Notes: generated by a model from the letters alone, not told the origin. 64,000 nt of DNA from Trematomus loennbergii (GCA_012861695.1 JAAOOA010000027.1:12380643-12444642), one strand, 5' to 3'; positions 1-13,736 are shown, counted from the stretch's first letter. Program-made: numbers and translations.

Positions 1-205
1 TGTGATGGGGCCAGAATTAGGAGGATATGATGTGGGGGAGGAGCCCCCTTAACATGACGCCCCTAGCCTGATTTGGCTGGTTTGATCCCATCACAAGATG
101 GTGTCCTGTTAGTATACTGTGGTTGTTAAAAGTAAGAGAAAATGTAATTATTTTGTGCAAAAACATAATGCAAGCTTTCTCGTATAGGCCTGATTTGGGG
201 CACGT

Positions 206-334
206 CCAAACGGGAGAAGTTTGCCTTCAGGGCTTTTTGCCAGAAAGGGTCTATTTTAACCCTGTGCTTTTTTTTTTTTTTTAAACCTAACTAATTAATT
301 CTGGCTGAAAGCCCTGAAGCTTCTCCCAAGTTGG
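206..334. repeat. Imperfect inverted repeat (hairpin-like, MITE-type fragment)
   Basis: The arms at 206-245 and 299-334 are near-complementary. The left arm reads through GGGAGAAG and CTTCAGGGCTTT; the right arm carries AAAGCCCTGAAGCTTCTCCC. About 53 bases separate them, including a T-rich run. This is direct sequence symmetry. No family is recognised and no target duplication was seen. It lies just upstream of the LINE and may be a separate older insertion. Confidence 0.5.
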
Positions 335-429
335 CTTCATGCAAATGTATAGTATATTAATGTAGTGCTTATCTAGATTAGACATTACACAATGCTTTTC
401 AATAAAAGACAAAAGAACCAAACTTAAGA

Positions 430-3400
430 AATGGAGATACAATCATTACTCATCTTCCTGCAGCCAGGGTTCTAGGAGAGGGGTTGCAATTGATCACTGG
501 TAAACTAAACTTTGAGTGTACATATGAAAAGAAAGATAAAGAGGGGAGATATGTTCTGGTTAGGGGGAATCTGGAGGGAGTTCTAGTTACTTTTTGAATG
601 TGTATGCCCCTCCTGGCTCTCAATGGAAATTCTATAAAGAAATGTTTGAGTTATTAATCGCTGAGGCCCGGGGCATCCTCATTTGTGGGGGTGACCTTAA
701 TGTTAGACTTCACCCAACCCTGGACACATCAAAATCGTACCACTCGGGAGAGAAAAAAACCACAACAAATATAAAACTAATGATGGAAGAGCTGGGACTC
801 TCAGACATATGGAGGGAGTTGAACCAGACAAAGAGAGACTATACCTTCTTTTCTCACCCACACTCTGTGTATTCTAGGCTTGATATTCTTTATGTTTCAA
901 AGAGACCTACATAGAGTGAACATTTGCAGTATTGGGACCATGGATCTATCTGACCACACTCCAGTATATATAATATTATTAGGTTCTGACAAGAAAAACA
1001 CAATCTGGAGGCTAAACACAGGGATGTTAAATCAAATGAGGCAGCAAATATGGACGGACATTAAAAATCTAGATGAAAATGATAACGGCGAAGTGTCACC
1101 ACAGATTCTATGGGACGCAAGCAAAGCTGTTCTTAGGGGGGAAATTATAGGCTACGTTTCAAAAGCAGAGAAAATTAAAATTGGATAGGTTACCAACAAA
1201 ATTGGAGAAATTAGAGAACGAACATAAAAAGACACTGAATCAGGAACAAAAATGGAGATAGCAAGGAAAAAGAATGAGTTGAATGAAATCTATTCAAACG
1301 ACATTAAAAAAAAGATGATTTTTCTAAAACAAAGATATTATGAAGCTGGGGGAAGATCTGCTAAATTACTTGCTTACAAATTGAAAAAACAACAAGCAGA
1401 AAACACAATTTATAAAATAAAGGACCCTACTACCAACTCTACGTATTGCAAAATAAAGGATATACAACAATCATTTGAGACCTTTTATAAAAAAATGATA
1501 TACTCAACCTGAAATAGATCAAACAAAGATGGAAGCCTTTTTTGAAAGGATACACCTGCCTAAAGTCGGGGAAGAACAGAATAAGATTCGAATTAGCGAA
1601 ATTACGGATGAAGAGATTAAGAGGGCAATATCACACTTAAAACCTAATAAGGCAGCAGGACCTGATGGCTTTCCCTCTGAGTGGTACAAGGAGATGAAAG
1701 ACCTACAGGTCCCTATGATGAAGGCCTCATTTAACCATGTCCTTAAAACGGGTGTAACCCCCCCTTCTTGGAAAGAAGCGGTGATTTCCTTGATTCCAAA
1801 AGAGGGTAAAGATAAACTTGAATATGGGAATTATCATCCGATAAGTGTATTGAATCAAGACTACAAGATTTGTACCCATGTTTTAGCAAAGAGACTTGAA
1901 AAGATCCTCCCCCGGATAATAAGTCTAGACCAGACAGGTTTTATTCAGCAAAGGCAGACTGAAGATAACATCCGGCGAACTTAAACATAAACATAAAATT
2001 AATTAATTGAGCAGTATGCGGAAAAGGCTTTCGATCGAGTCAATTGGGAATTCTTGTAGAACATTACAGAAATTTGGATTTCACCCATCGTTTATTAGAA
2101 CCATTCAAGCACTTTATAATGACCCAAGGGCAAAAATGTAAAATAAATGGGGACATATCAACATCATTCGGCCTGGAAAGAGGAAGAGGCTGTCCAATAA
2201 GTCCATTATTATTTGCAATATTATTAGGCTTTAAGCCAGGGGGTTAGTCAGGAAAATAATGTTGCTGGCATAAAAATACAAGGCCAAGAACATAAAATGT
2301 CATTATTTGCGGATGACGTTTTAATTCACTTGTCAAACCCAGAGAGTTCAATTTGAAATATTAGCATTCCTAGATGACTTTAGCTCCGTCTCAGGTTATA
2401 AATTGAATATTCAAAAGACCCAAATATTAAGTTTCAATTATAGGCCTAGCCAGATTCTAAAGTCGAATATCCAATTAAACTGGGAGCTGGATCACATCAA
2501 ATACCTAGGAGTTAACATCCCAAAAGACCATACAAAATTGTATGACTTAAATTTTAATCTGTTGATTCAAAAAATTAAGGAAGACATAAAGAGATGGAAT
2601 TTAATTCCAATATTAAGTTTTGAATCACGAATTGAATCAGTTAAAATGAATGTCTTGCCTAGGATATTATATTTGTTTCAAACTCTTCCAATAGAAATAA
2701 CAGATAAACAATTCAACGAATGGGACAAATTAATTTCGCGCTACATTTGGCAGGGAAAAAACCGTTGCGTTGAGGTGTTGCACTGCCCTGTTTAAGGGAC
2801 TATTATATATCGGCCCAACTGAGGATTTTGTTTTGTTGGTGTAAATCAGATTACCAAGCAAGATGGAAAGAAATTGAAGAGAGGGTGTCCGGGGCAGTTC
2901 CAATACAGGCACGATTAGGGGATAAAAGACTAATTAAAAACCTAATGGAAACGGGTAATAAGTGGATCAATCTGACTCTGAAAACATGGTTAAAGGTTAT
3001 AACAAAGAGTGGCTTGCTTGAAGAGATAAAGATCCTGAAATGGTGCTCCCATGATCTCGACTTTACCCCGAGTAAGCTAGACGCAAGTTATAAGGGATGG
3101 GCTGATCGGGGCCTCTCTTCCTACTGTACTTTTTTTAATCGGGGGACACTGAACAATTTTCAAACGTTGAAAATACAACATGGGCTAAATAACAGTGACT
3201 TTTTCAGATTCCTTCAGGTACGCCACCACATAAACAGTTCTATGTTAGAGAATCAGAAGGCGTTCGAAAACAACCTACTGAAAGTTTTTATCGGTGCATA
3301 TGGTACAGATTCAGGTGATATCAAGATAAGGGACTCCAGGAGATTAAAAAAACAAGTACCATATACATAAAACAAAAATGGGAAAGGGAAACTAACAGTT

Positions 3401-4190
3401 GTATTCCAGAGGAAATCTGGACCAACTATTGTGAATTCCAATGGAGAATAACAAGCTCCTCCTCATGGAGAGCTTTCGCCTGGAAGAGTCTCACTAGGTT
3501 TTTGATCACGCCCGCTCAGCAGTCTCACCATGCTGGTTCTTCCAGCTGCTGGAGGAATTGTGGCTCCCAGGAAGCAAACCATTACCACGTGCTCTGGGAT
3601 TGCCCAGTAGTAAATACCTTTTGGCATAAGGTTTATAAAGAAATTGTCAACATATTTGGAACAAACATTTATTTTAATTGGGACGAACTCCTCTTCGGTT
3701 TCCTGCACTCAACATCCACAAATATTAAAACAAAATACTTATTTGGGATGTTGAGTGTAAGCAATCACAAAGAAATGGCTCAAACCAAACAGCCCATCTA
3801 TAGATGATTGGTACGATATCATTTACGAAATATTTGTAATGGAAAGAATAACTTTCTCTTTGAGGCTCCAGGAACTTAAATTTGAGGACATTTGGGAGAA
3901 ATGGAAAGTGTATATCACCCCGATACGCCCTTCTTTTGTCTAACTGCTTGAATATTTTATTTAAGGATCTATACTGTCAATGTTTTATATTGAAAAGAAA
4001 ACACCCCATGTTCTTGTGTGCTTATTGTTGTTGTTTTGTCAAGAAAAAGAAAAAAAGACGGACCACTCTGTACAACTATTTAACTACATATGTATATGTA
4101 CACTGAAGTTGAAATGTGATCCAAATAAAAAATGTAAAAATGTTAACAAAAGAAAAAAAAAAAAAAAACAATATAAAAAAGAGACACATT
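430..4190 (+). mobile_element. Degenerate L1-clade LINE (non-LTR retrotransposon), ORF2 remnant
   Basis: The forward strand encodes broken pieces of a LINE ORF2 in order. An apurinic endonuclease part lies at about 470-970, with NVYAPPG and a GGDLN motif. A reverse transcriptase part at about 1529-2340 contains KAAGPDGF, AFDRV, GCPISPLLFA and the catalytic FADD motif near 2305. A C-terminal cysteine-rich stretch lies at about 3430-3710. Several frameshifts and stops separate the pieces (for example after 914, 1512, 1984 and 2247), so no intact protein can be made. The 3' end is A-rich, with an A run near 4150-4170, as expected for L1-type target-primed insertion. The ORF1 region and 5' end are not recognisable. 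It is an inactive copy; L1/Tx1 clade assignment is from motif style only. Confidence 0.85.
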
Positions 4191-4199
4191 AAGAAAGTA

Positions 4200-7100
4200 A
4201 TGGAAACTAAATAAATTACGTTTAAAAAGGTGCGACTCCAAAGGAGCCTTGATAATAGCACAGTGCTTTCTATTTCCGATACCCTTGAACGGGTTCATTT
4301 TGGGAAAAGAAAATAAAGTTGGAGAGATTTAGCACTATGATGAAAAACATGAAAGCATTAAAATTATCTTGTTTATTGCTGAAATGAGTTGATTCATCAG
4401 ATCATCAACATTGCAGCATGTAAAACGTATTAACAGAGACCTCTGTCTATATACATCAGGCTGAGGAAAAAAGAAAGTTCAGTGATGATCCCGAAACTGT
4501 GCCTCTTATTTAAACTTTAGATCACATTTCAAAACATGTTATTTTTCATAATGCTCCATTTTAAACACCACAGGCATACGGGACATGACAGTGTCTTCCT
4601 TCAAAGTGAAAGTCCTGATGAGATTTCCTAAAAATATACATGCTTTCTTATTTGACTAAGAATAGTAAGGTGACACCGTTGTTTAACGCGATGACAGAGA
4701 GTTATGGCCTGTCCCAGTAAGGGGGGGAATAGATACTGTAAAGGCCTGCATAGTTTCAAAGGCAGCGCCTGGGGGAATCATATGCCTCAGTCACCATATG
4801 CTCCATCAGACAGGCTGTTTCATACAGACAGTAATATGATAACAATGATGTGCACATCAAAAACTATTATAATTACAAAAGATATCCATGCAAGTATAGT
4901 TTATATTAAATCAGAAAGACTGCCGCTTTTTGTTAATATCACAAGATGTTGTTTACTTTTTGTATTTAATAATGTTTTTGTTTTATTATTGTTTTTATTA
5001 TAGCGTCTCAAGAGGAGAGGGGGTTGAATTTATGTATTGGTGGACTTTTTAAGGTTTAGTTTAAGGATGATCTATAATCTGTTGTGCCAAGCAAGACCTT
5101 TGTGACAAAACATTTCTGTGCCCATGTTCTTGACCACATTGAGGAAAATCCTGCTATTGTCAATTATGTTTGATATTTTTGTCAGTGATTCTGATGTGAG
5201 TCAGATTATCATTCTCACAAATGTTGGGACAGAAATGAGTGAAGATGGGTCTTCACCCTCCAAGCAGGCCTTTTTGAAATAAAGACTTGACTTCTTGATA
5301 CTCTAAACTTTAAAGGATTAAAACTGGATTCCAAACTTATTTTTTAGCACTTTCGAAGCACAAATGTTGAAGCTAAAAATGATGGATGCCTTTCACTTAT
5401 ATTCACAGAGGTTTTCTAACAAGTCAGCAGAACTCCTCAGCCAGGAATAGGCGTTGAGAAATAAATCACATCAATCACATTTGAAGCTGCTGCTGCTGCT
5501 CTTTTCTCTCTGGTTTGATACTTTTATGTTTTGGGTCCCTTCTGGAAACACCCTTAGATAAGTGGAGTTAGAGATTATTCCCATCAATAGGCTCTTAAAC
5601 AGAGTTTTGGCTAAAGCAAATTAGTAAATAGAGCCAGGATAAGAAGCAGACCCAAATATGTAGAATAATGATTCATAAATTCTGGCCTGGAGGTGCTACA
5701 CATTGCATAAAATAAATAACTTCTGAATGGCCATAAAAACACTGGGAATACATTGTGTTTGAATTCCTAATGCTTCATATCAGATACTGTATGTAAGAGA
5801 TAAGTGTGCATTCAAAAGCCCTATGACAAACCAGTCAATATATTATCTCATATAGGGTATTTCATATTATTGTATTGGTGCCTGGGCCATCAGAGAAACG
5901 ACAAGTAAAGAGGAGAGAGGCCCATGGTGATTACATGGTCAGTATCTTAAACCTTTGGGCCCCCAGGAGGTAGCTGCTAACATTACAAGCTTTCCGGACA
6001 CACTTGGTTACAGTAGATGCGCCTATGTTAAATGCCTCAGTCACGTTTTTGGGCAAGAGATCAAAAGCCAATGCAATCCTCCTCTCCAGCTTTGCAGCCC
6101 GAACTAACCAAGTATATTCTCTCAGTAGTGATAACAGTTACCCACAGATAACACCCAACATTTGTACAGGGAAGTCAGATCTTATCACAAGAGGTCATTC
6201 TTGTAGCTGCAGTCCATCCCAGCTGGATGAGACACGATCTGAATATAAGACGCTGATCTTGGTCTTAAGATAAGTGAAACTGCAGTTTTCTGCTCTGTGT
6301 GACTCAGAACAGATTTACTCCTAAAAATGGCTTTTAGGTAAAAAGCTCAGCTGAGGTGGACTGACATGGAATGCTGACTTAAGAATTTAAAAACAACACT
6401 TTTCATCAGAGGAGGGCATTATTATGTATTATTCAGCTGATGAAATGACACTTTAAGAGGCATTTGAAGAGGGGTGGGGGTGAGAGGAAGGTTGAGGGTC
6501 TTTTCTGGTCTGTTAGCAGTCTCTGCTGGCCTTGGATGTGTCAGTGCATTAATAATAAGGGGTCTACATTATATCCAGTTCACCTGCTTTGTATAATGAC
6601 AAGGAGGAAAGCGGTGTGTTTGACATATTGTGTTTGGGCTAATATATTAAGCAAAACTATTTTTGTAACTATTGTTCCAAATATAAAAGGGTTACTGAGC
6701 TGTCCAAAACCAAAATGATCTTATTAGGTCTAATAGATTAGAACACACTTTTTTTTACATTTAAAAACTCAGCTTGACTTTAAGATACATTATTCATTCT
6801 GTTTTACTTCAGCCTACATATAGAACAACATAAATGAAATGTTGCAAAATTCTGCATGATAGAAGTCAGAACTTCTTTCATTTGCCAAGAAACAGGAAAT
6901 TCCACATCAAATTGTTGTTGACACGTTACAACACATCAGCACACATGCAGACCTAATTCATTAGTTGCATTATGTCAACACGGAAACTACTGTAAACACC
7001 AACATGCTAAAAATACAAATTCAAAGCCTAACAACTGTTTCTGTGCAGCAGCTCTAGCAGATGACAACATTGACATGTTCAGAAACAAACAGAAGTAAAA

Positions 7101-7560
7101 AGTAAAGTATGCTGACAAATATATTAAGAGATATGCAAAAACAAAATCAACGCAAGTAGGTCAGCACATACCCTTAATAGTGCAGGATGCACAGATACAC
7201 TTTATGAAGGTTAGGCTGATATATGAAGTGTTGAAGATTACTTAAATCTTATAACCTGATTTTTTCAACTCAAAAAATGATTATGCATATCTTAACAAGA
7301 CAATGTAAAGCTGTGGTGATATTTAAGATAAACTAAACTGGGTTTGCTAACTTGGCCAAAGATAGCATTTTAAAACTGTATCAGATTTAGGATTACCAAT
7401 TAGATTTTTTACTTAAAAGGAATTTGCCTTGAGTTACCATATTGAGTTACATATAAATACTCGCAAAGTACTGCAACAAAGTCATTCATATTAATAGACA
7501 TTAGAAAATCTTACTTTCAAAATACAAATATGTATGAGACTTTTGTTGTGAAATAACCTA
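4200..7560. other. Intergenic, no gene recognised
   Basis: AT-rich sequence with only short chance reading frames lacking splice context or recognisable protein similarity. No RNA gene was seen. It separates the LINE from the emc10 promoter. Confidence 0.5.
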
Positions 7561-7619
7561 CCGGAAGTGGAAATAATGTTGTAGTACGCTTGACAAAGTC
7601 TTCCGGTGACTCTGTCAAA
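7561..7619 (+). promoter_or_regulatory. Probable emc10 promoter/5' UTR with ETS-type sites
   Basis: CCGGAAGT at 7561-7568 and CTTCCGG (reverse orientation) at about 7600-7606 match the ETS/GABP core and lie within 60 bases of the emc10 start codon. Such paired ETS sites are typical of TATA-less housekeeping promoters. No TATA box is evident. The transcription start is not determined. Confidence 0.4.
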
Positions 7620-10600
7620 ATGGCTCTTCCGCTAACATTTAACATTGCATTGTTTTCCACTCTTTTTTTGTCTTGTTCACTGATGTTGTATTTTGTAATA
7701 ACGGCAGAAGGGTAAGAGTTGAATTGCATTGATTACCCATATTATTTGACTGTGGTTAAACGGAGGCTACACCTGTTAGCAATGCAATTAGCATTAGCTA
7801 CGAGCCGGTGAAGGCTAACGGTATAATTTCTACTTTTATTAACAGGTTGGCGATGTCATGGACACTGAATTCGGGGGGTTCTCTGTACCTCTTGAACACT
7901 CATTTGAAGTTGGTGAGAAAGTGTTTCTATTATTTTTATTATGATGTTCTATAGCACGTAATTGCAATGTTAAGCTAACCAAGCAGCCCTGTGCTACCAA
8001 TGCTAACGCCATATATGAATGGAGAAACCTTCACACCACACCTCATGCACCTGCTTAATCTATTGTGATGTATGAATGAGTTACTTCAGTTGTTTCAAAG
8101 AAAGTGTGGATATTTTCATAACTGTAGGTGAAACTCGGCATGTAAATGACATTACATACAGTATATTATCTGTCATTCAGCCATGTGTTTTGTTCTGCTC
8201 TTACTGTCGGGTGTCCCTTGTCTTCCAGATGATGTAGCACAGTTTCGTGTGCGTGGAGCTCTGGTGCTGAAAGCTGGAAGGGAGCCCAGCGTCGCACTGA
8301 CTCAGAACCAGCTGTCAGAGGAAGACAGGGCCAAACTGAAGGTGAGATAGGATGTGATTTAAAGGTCACCTAGTATGCAAAATCTACTTTTTCATTTATT
8401 TTATACATAAACATGTGTCCCCTCTGTGTAAAGAGATTCTGAAAGTTTCAGGAAAAAAGATTCTCTCACTTTTGTCCTGATCCATTTATATAAAAACCTG
8501 TCTGAAAATGAGCTGATCAGATTTTGGCCACTTTATGATGTCATAACGTTTTTTTGGCTTGTGTAACCATTAGCCAATAACCAACCAAGGTAACACCCCC
8601 ACCTTATCACCTGAATCTCCTCCTAGAGCACCAGTGTTTTTTTTAACCAAATATCTCTCATGCCCCTTTCACACCGGCGCTTTTTCAGCTCCGGCTCGGA
8701 GCTGGAGCCTGAAAAGTACCGTTTTTTCCTGTTCACACCGCAGCGGCGCCGCCTCTTAGCTCCGGAATGCGGTTCACTTCCAGCTCCAAAAAATTGTCGG
8801 TCCAGAGGCAAGAGCTTCGGAGCTAGAGGCGGCGTCGCTTACGTCTCTCTTACGTCGAGGCGTGCAGGAAACTAAACCCACCTCCCCTGAACATGGGTCG
8901 ACTGAAGAGTCTCGTCATGCCTGCCTACAAGCAGTAGCGCTGAGCAAAGTGACTAGAAGGCAACCACACACTTATAAAAAAAAACACACTTTATAAAGTC
9001 AGGCAACACTAACCAGGCTTCGTGTGATTCTGTTTATTTGTACCTTACTTTGACCATCCGTTCGCTGTTATTGATCATTGTGGAGAGCAGGCAGACGTTT
9101 TGTTTGTTATTATAGCAGCTATCGGATGGAATCAATACATGGGCTGCACAGGTTGTCATGTCCGACTATCACAAGTAGAATCTGTGGGGGAAACTTCTGT
9201 GTAGCAATGCATTGGGAGTCACTGACTCAGGAAGGAGACACGGTGAGAGTTGGAGCTTTTGATGTCAAACACTGATGGGTTTATTCAGAGTATCGGCCGG
9301 AGGATTCACATCACAAGTCAAAGAGTCAGAGGTTCTGACTCCACGGTAGAGTTGCCACGTCAATTCTGAAGAGCCTCTCTCTATGCTAGACCTAACAGAG
9401 AGTAATCAACATCTGTGAAGGAGTAGACTAAACAGCTGGGAACACTGAGCCACCTGCGTCCGACACTCATGGCCTCAAAGATTTCACATCTTGGAGTCCA
9501 CAAACACCGATAAAGAAGTGCCTCAGCGTTCTCACAACAAGTACCATTCGTGCCAGACAAGTTGACCGGTCACAAACTGGTGACAACAACACATATGCCA
9601 CCAAGGCCTTTCCTTAAAGGAGATAACAGACGTCAGAGTAGATCATAAAACGTCACAGAGCAAAAGGTTAGATATCTAGAAGAATTATTCCTTAACAGAA
9701 TCATAATGAAAAATACGCCGGTAAAATGTGCCTGTAGAAAACGGCTTAGCAAGTAGTCAGTTTAGCTTCGGTTGCTATGCTAACATCACCCATGTTATAC
9801 CAGAGAAACTTTCATAACAGCGTTGTGATGCCAAACAGCGTCAATTCAGACTGACACACATTCACTTAAGGGGAACTGGGGATATGTATCAGCTGCTTGT
9901 GTGACAGTCAGACAGTGAATACTTTAGCGCCGTGTGAGCTAACCCGGAGCTAACGGGAGAATACACTCGTGGAAGAGCAGCAGCACTGCAGCGGTCGGTA
10001 AATGCCGCTGAAACACATTAATAAACAATGAACCACGGCACTCTGGAGAAAAGTATAGGTTGGAGAAGTCGTTATTTAATTTAATCTGGCTTCGTATGAT
10101 TTAAAAGCAACACGATCATCGACCCGACGCAGTCCCCGGCCCGTTGTTGTTGTGGGAGAAAATCAGCGACGTAAACGGTGACGTCATGACGCAGCAGCGG
10201 CAGCTGGGCGGTGTGAACAGAGCGGGAGCTGAAAAGGGAAACCGGAGCTGAACCAGAAAAGCTCTAGCTAGGAGCTAGAAAGGGAAAAGCGCTGGTGTGA
10301 AAGCCGCATCAGAGGGGCGTGGGGAGTGGCTCCTTATTTTCATCTAAAGTAACAGACACAGAATCAGCACTTTTGAAACAGGGCTGAAACAGAGGGGTTT
10401 ATGGGATGCTGCAATGCATGATCTGTTTGGTTTTGGAGCAAAACACTTCAGAGACATGTGTTGTATATATCTGAGACCTATAATATATTGATGAAAAACA
10501 GTATAATAGGGGACCTTTTAAAGGATGTGTCCAAACAAAATCCCTGAATCCAATAAATACGTTTTTTTTAATCTACAGACCAAATGGCTTCAGACATAAA

Positions 10601-13600
10601 CCTCTGGTCAGAGAGCTGGAGGTCATACAAACAGATTTAAGTGTGATCAGCATGGTTTGAACCTGCATCCCTAACAACTGTGTTTGTTTGTTATACTTCA
10701 GGAAGTGGCTGCAGTAGACGGTCTGTACAGGATCAGAGTGCCTCGTGTTTTCCTGCAGGCAGACAGACAGACAGAGCGGCAGCTGGAGGGTTACCTCACA
10801 GCATTTGTCAGAGCGTATGTATTGATATTATCATGACCAGGAAATAATCTTCAAAAAAACTTGCTACTTCAACATCCACAGTAAGACTGTATGAGGGAAC
10901 TGTAACAGTTTTTAATTATTTAGAGCCGTATCAGTGTTTGAGATTTCTCTGTGATTAATGATATTAATTAATCAGTTGAGTTTTTAACTAACTATAAAGG
11001 GTTTCTTGGCCTCAACAACAAACGTTCAGCCCATAACTGCAGATGCTTTTTGACTGTTTAGTAGTTGTCTCTCATTTTGTGATAGTGTATTCTGTTTTGA
11101 CAATTTTCTATCATTTATATTTAAGTAAAAGTGTTGTTGTGGATTTGTTATGCTATACATTTATATTCATCTTGTAAAAATGGCACTCCCGGTTAGATAT
11201 AATTATTGATATTACAAAACCAAGTTACTTGTTAAGACAAAAGTATTATAAATGACTTGAGTCCCCAGTCATGTACATTATTCATAGGGGACATTTAAGA
11301 TTGTTGTCTTTTACATAAACAACAATATCATTGATCTGTTACCAGCCTTTAGATTAGATCAGAAGCATTTATTGTCATTTATACAAGTACAATGAGAAGA
11401 GTACTTTTCCCCAGAGTTGTATTCTTTTCCACATCCAGCCAATGAATATGAAAACATGAACCTTCATTTTGCTCCGATCCTCAGTGTGCCATGGTTGAGT
11501 CCCATCTGAGCGACGTCATCGCCCTCCACACTGACGTCTCCGGGTACCTCATCGGGGTCTCCATAGTGACGCTCCCTGGAGCCTGCAGAGGCACTGAGGT
11601 TGAGGATGAGGTTGACCTTGAGGTTTTCAACACCACACTCAGTGTCATGGGTCCTGTCAACGCACCGGGTCAGTCTTATTTCATGTATTTGTTTTATTTT
11701 AATTCTCAGTTTTCTTCCTTCCAATCTCGACTGCTAGATAAAGCCCGACTGCTTTTGTTAGAACATTCCTGGCCCTGTATCTGTAGCTTTCTGTGCATGA
11801 GAGAAATCCTCTTGGGTAGCTTTTTCAGAAGCCTTTGATTCAGCTCTATTTGCCTTGGCGTAGGAGCTTTACATCATTTCCCAATAGGTAGAACAATTCT
11901 CCCTGCGCTGCTCTGCCTTTCGATACACTTTCTGTTTTGGGGTTTGTTTGAATACTAATTGCCAACTTTCTTCCAGACCTGAGACGGCTCTGTTCCTTGA
12001 AAGAATGGAAATGGAAACTGAGAAGAAAGGGAAGAATCCACAAGAGCAGAAATCTTTCTTTGCTAAATATGTAAGTACTCCTACTGAGCTGATAAGGCCA
12101 GCAGGCAGGGCCTAAAGATTTATTATCTGCCTTCAGTAATTGGGCTCTGATGATTTGTAATGACCCATATAAAAAAATGCAAATTAAGCAATTTTTTCTC
12201 TCTATCAGACCCACCTTAACTTTTTCTATGCATGCAGCATGTTTTACACAGAATATGGGGACATCAGTACTGAAGTGCAATCATTTATTTCTCTTTCATT
12301 TGCCAAAAATTGTTACATAAAAAACTAGCAAATGTGGTTCATCAGGGGAAAAATCACCACGCTCATGTTGTGTGTGTTACCATAGTTATCATATGATGAA
12401 TACAGGCTTTCCCTCTCTTGATAGATTGTGAGATCGCTTTCTGAATGGTTCACAACCAAAGGATTGATTTAATAGTTTTATGTTTAAATCGTACTGTTTA
12501 TCTATTATATGATATATCTATTATTACATAGTACTCTGGTTGGTTTGCTTTGCTTTCACAAATAAACATCATAAACAAAGCAGACCAGAAGTTGTTTGGA
12601 ACTGGTCCAAGACTCCTTCTTTTCAGGCAGTCTTTAAAAGGGGGTCCTCATTGGAGTTAGTTTGACAGCTTTCACACCAAGCACATGGCTTGTTTACCAA
12701 TTGCCAGATTAGTGATTGTGTGAAAGCATCCTGTCCTTATTGGGGTTTAAGACCTGGCTCTCTACTGCCATAGAGTCTTTGTCATCCAAGATAATTCTGC
12801 CCACAAAGTTAAATTAGAACATTTGCAACATGAAAATCAGTCAGCGCTGAGAATGTGTTTTTCTACTGACATTTTGAGCTGTCAGTTTGAGAAGACGCCA
12901 TGTTTATTTAACATTCCCACAGAGAACCGGGCGTGTGTCCTGTTGCTTGGATCCTTTAAGCTGCTTTATGATCTCTGTGCTGCTGAGTGTATCTTGCTGT
13001 GTTCAGTGACAGTGTGTTGACTTGGTGCTGTGATGTGTTCCAGTGGTATTTGATTCTTGGAGGAGCTATCTTCCTCGTGGTCTCCAGTGCAGCACAGCCC
13101 CCAGCAGGGGGAGGCAGTGAGCAGAGCTGATTCCCACTGAAGTACTGTGTTCTTACTCGTGGCTCTTTCTGTCCGCCTTCCGCCTGTTGTCAACCTATCT
13201 GTTAAACTTCTGAGCAACACAACTAACTGAATCACCATCCCATTGTTTGTTCCCTGTTGTTCCCTCTTTTCCACTCTGAGGTTTTTTCCAGTTTCAATGT
13301 CAAATACATGTTTTAAAGAAATTACTGAAAAAAGTCACATTTTTCAATCAGGATTTGAAAGTACTTTGCAGGGGGAAACCTCCATGCTATAATCATTAAG
13401 AAATCCTAAAACTACATTCTCAGTGTGAATATGTTTGACATGTGTTTGGCCTTGATCCTGAGAATGAATTCTTTATTCTTAACTCTATCACCCTATTTTA
13501 ACTTTTCTTCTGTTCAGAAAATAACTGAACCTAATCTGGGATGCCAATCGGGGATTGATCATTTGACATTTTTAAAAAAACATACAAATGTTATGTTACT

Positions 13601-13736
13601 AACATCAATGTATTTCATCTGTCCTCTCTAGTGGATGTACATCGTGCCGCTCGTTCTCTTCCTCATGATGTCTGGTGCTCAGGACCAATCAGGTGGAGGC
13701 GCCGGAGGCGGAGCAGCCAATGGAGGTGGCCGATGA
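7620..13736 (+). CDS. emc10: ER membrane protein complex subunit 10 (EMC10), seven coding exons
   Basis: EMC10 is a lumenal/single-pass subunit of the ER membrane complex, which inserts transmembrane segments into the ER membrane. Exons seen: 7620-7711 (hydrophobic signal peptide), 7846-7912 (PLEHSFEV), 8229-8341 ([24 protein letters not shown]), 10702-10814 (GLYRIRVPR), 11485-11668 ([26 protein letters not shown]), 11977-12070 ([24 protein letters not shown]) and 13632-13736 ([17 protein letters not shown] membrane anchor, then a Gly-rich tail). The order and motifs match vertebrate EMC10, and about 256 residues compares with 262 in human. Phase does not close at exon 1/2, at the start of exon 5 or at the exon 5/6 junction unless one base is added at each; these sites lie beside a T7 run or G runs, suggesting consensus errors. 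Intron 3 carries nested TTAA-type elements. A poly(A) signal AATAAA lies at 13921. Confidence 0.9.
8359..10521. mobile_element. TTAA-flanked Kolobok-like element (non-autonomous), split by a second insertion
   Basis: Terminal inverted repeats begin TTAAAGGTCACCTA and end in TAGGGGACCTTTTAA, with TTAA at both ends. The outer portions (8359-8659 and about 10310-10521) are closely similar to the uninterrupted copy at 26940-27442, so the middle is a later insertion. It lies in emc10 intron 3. TTAA duplications are known for the Kolobok and piggyBac superfamilies; the THAP remnant in a sister copy favours Kolobok. Confidence 0.7.
8660..10309. mobile_element. Unclassified DNA transposon nested in the Kolobok-like element
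   Basis: The left end (reading CTTTCACACCGGCGCTTTT) and the right end (AAAAGCGCTGGTGTGAAAG) form inverted repeats of about 25 bases with a few mismatches. The next inner sequences, built on AGCTCCGGCTCGGAGCTGG and AGCTAGGAGCTAG, are themselves palindromic. The 1.65 kb interior has no credible transposase. Comparison with the intact copy at 26940-27442 defines the insertion point. The target duplication is unclear, so the superfamily is left open. Confidence 0.65.
13044..13130 (+). CDS. emc10: Alternative terminal exon of emc10 (second C-terminus)
   Basis: A consensus acceptor (TTCCAG) precedes an 87-base frame beginning [15 protein letters not shown] and ending in TGA. It joins in phase 0 to the same exon (ending AKY) that feeds the downstream WMYIVP exon. 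Human EMC10 is known to have two isoforms differing only at the C-terminus, membrane-bound and secreted. As I recall it, the human alternative tail also starts with Trp and an I/L-L-G-G-A segment, so this looks like the orthologous alternative exon. Usage cannot be judged from DNA. Confidence 0.75.
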   Translation, partial: WYLILGGAIFLVVSSAAQPPAGGGSEQS

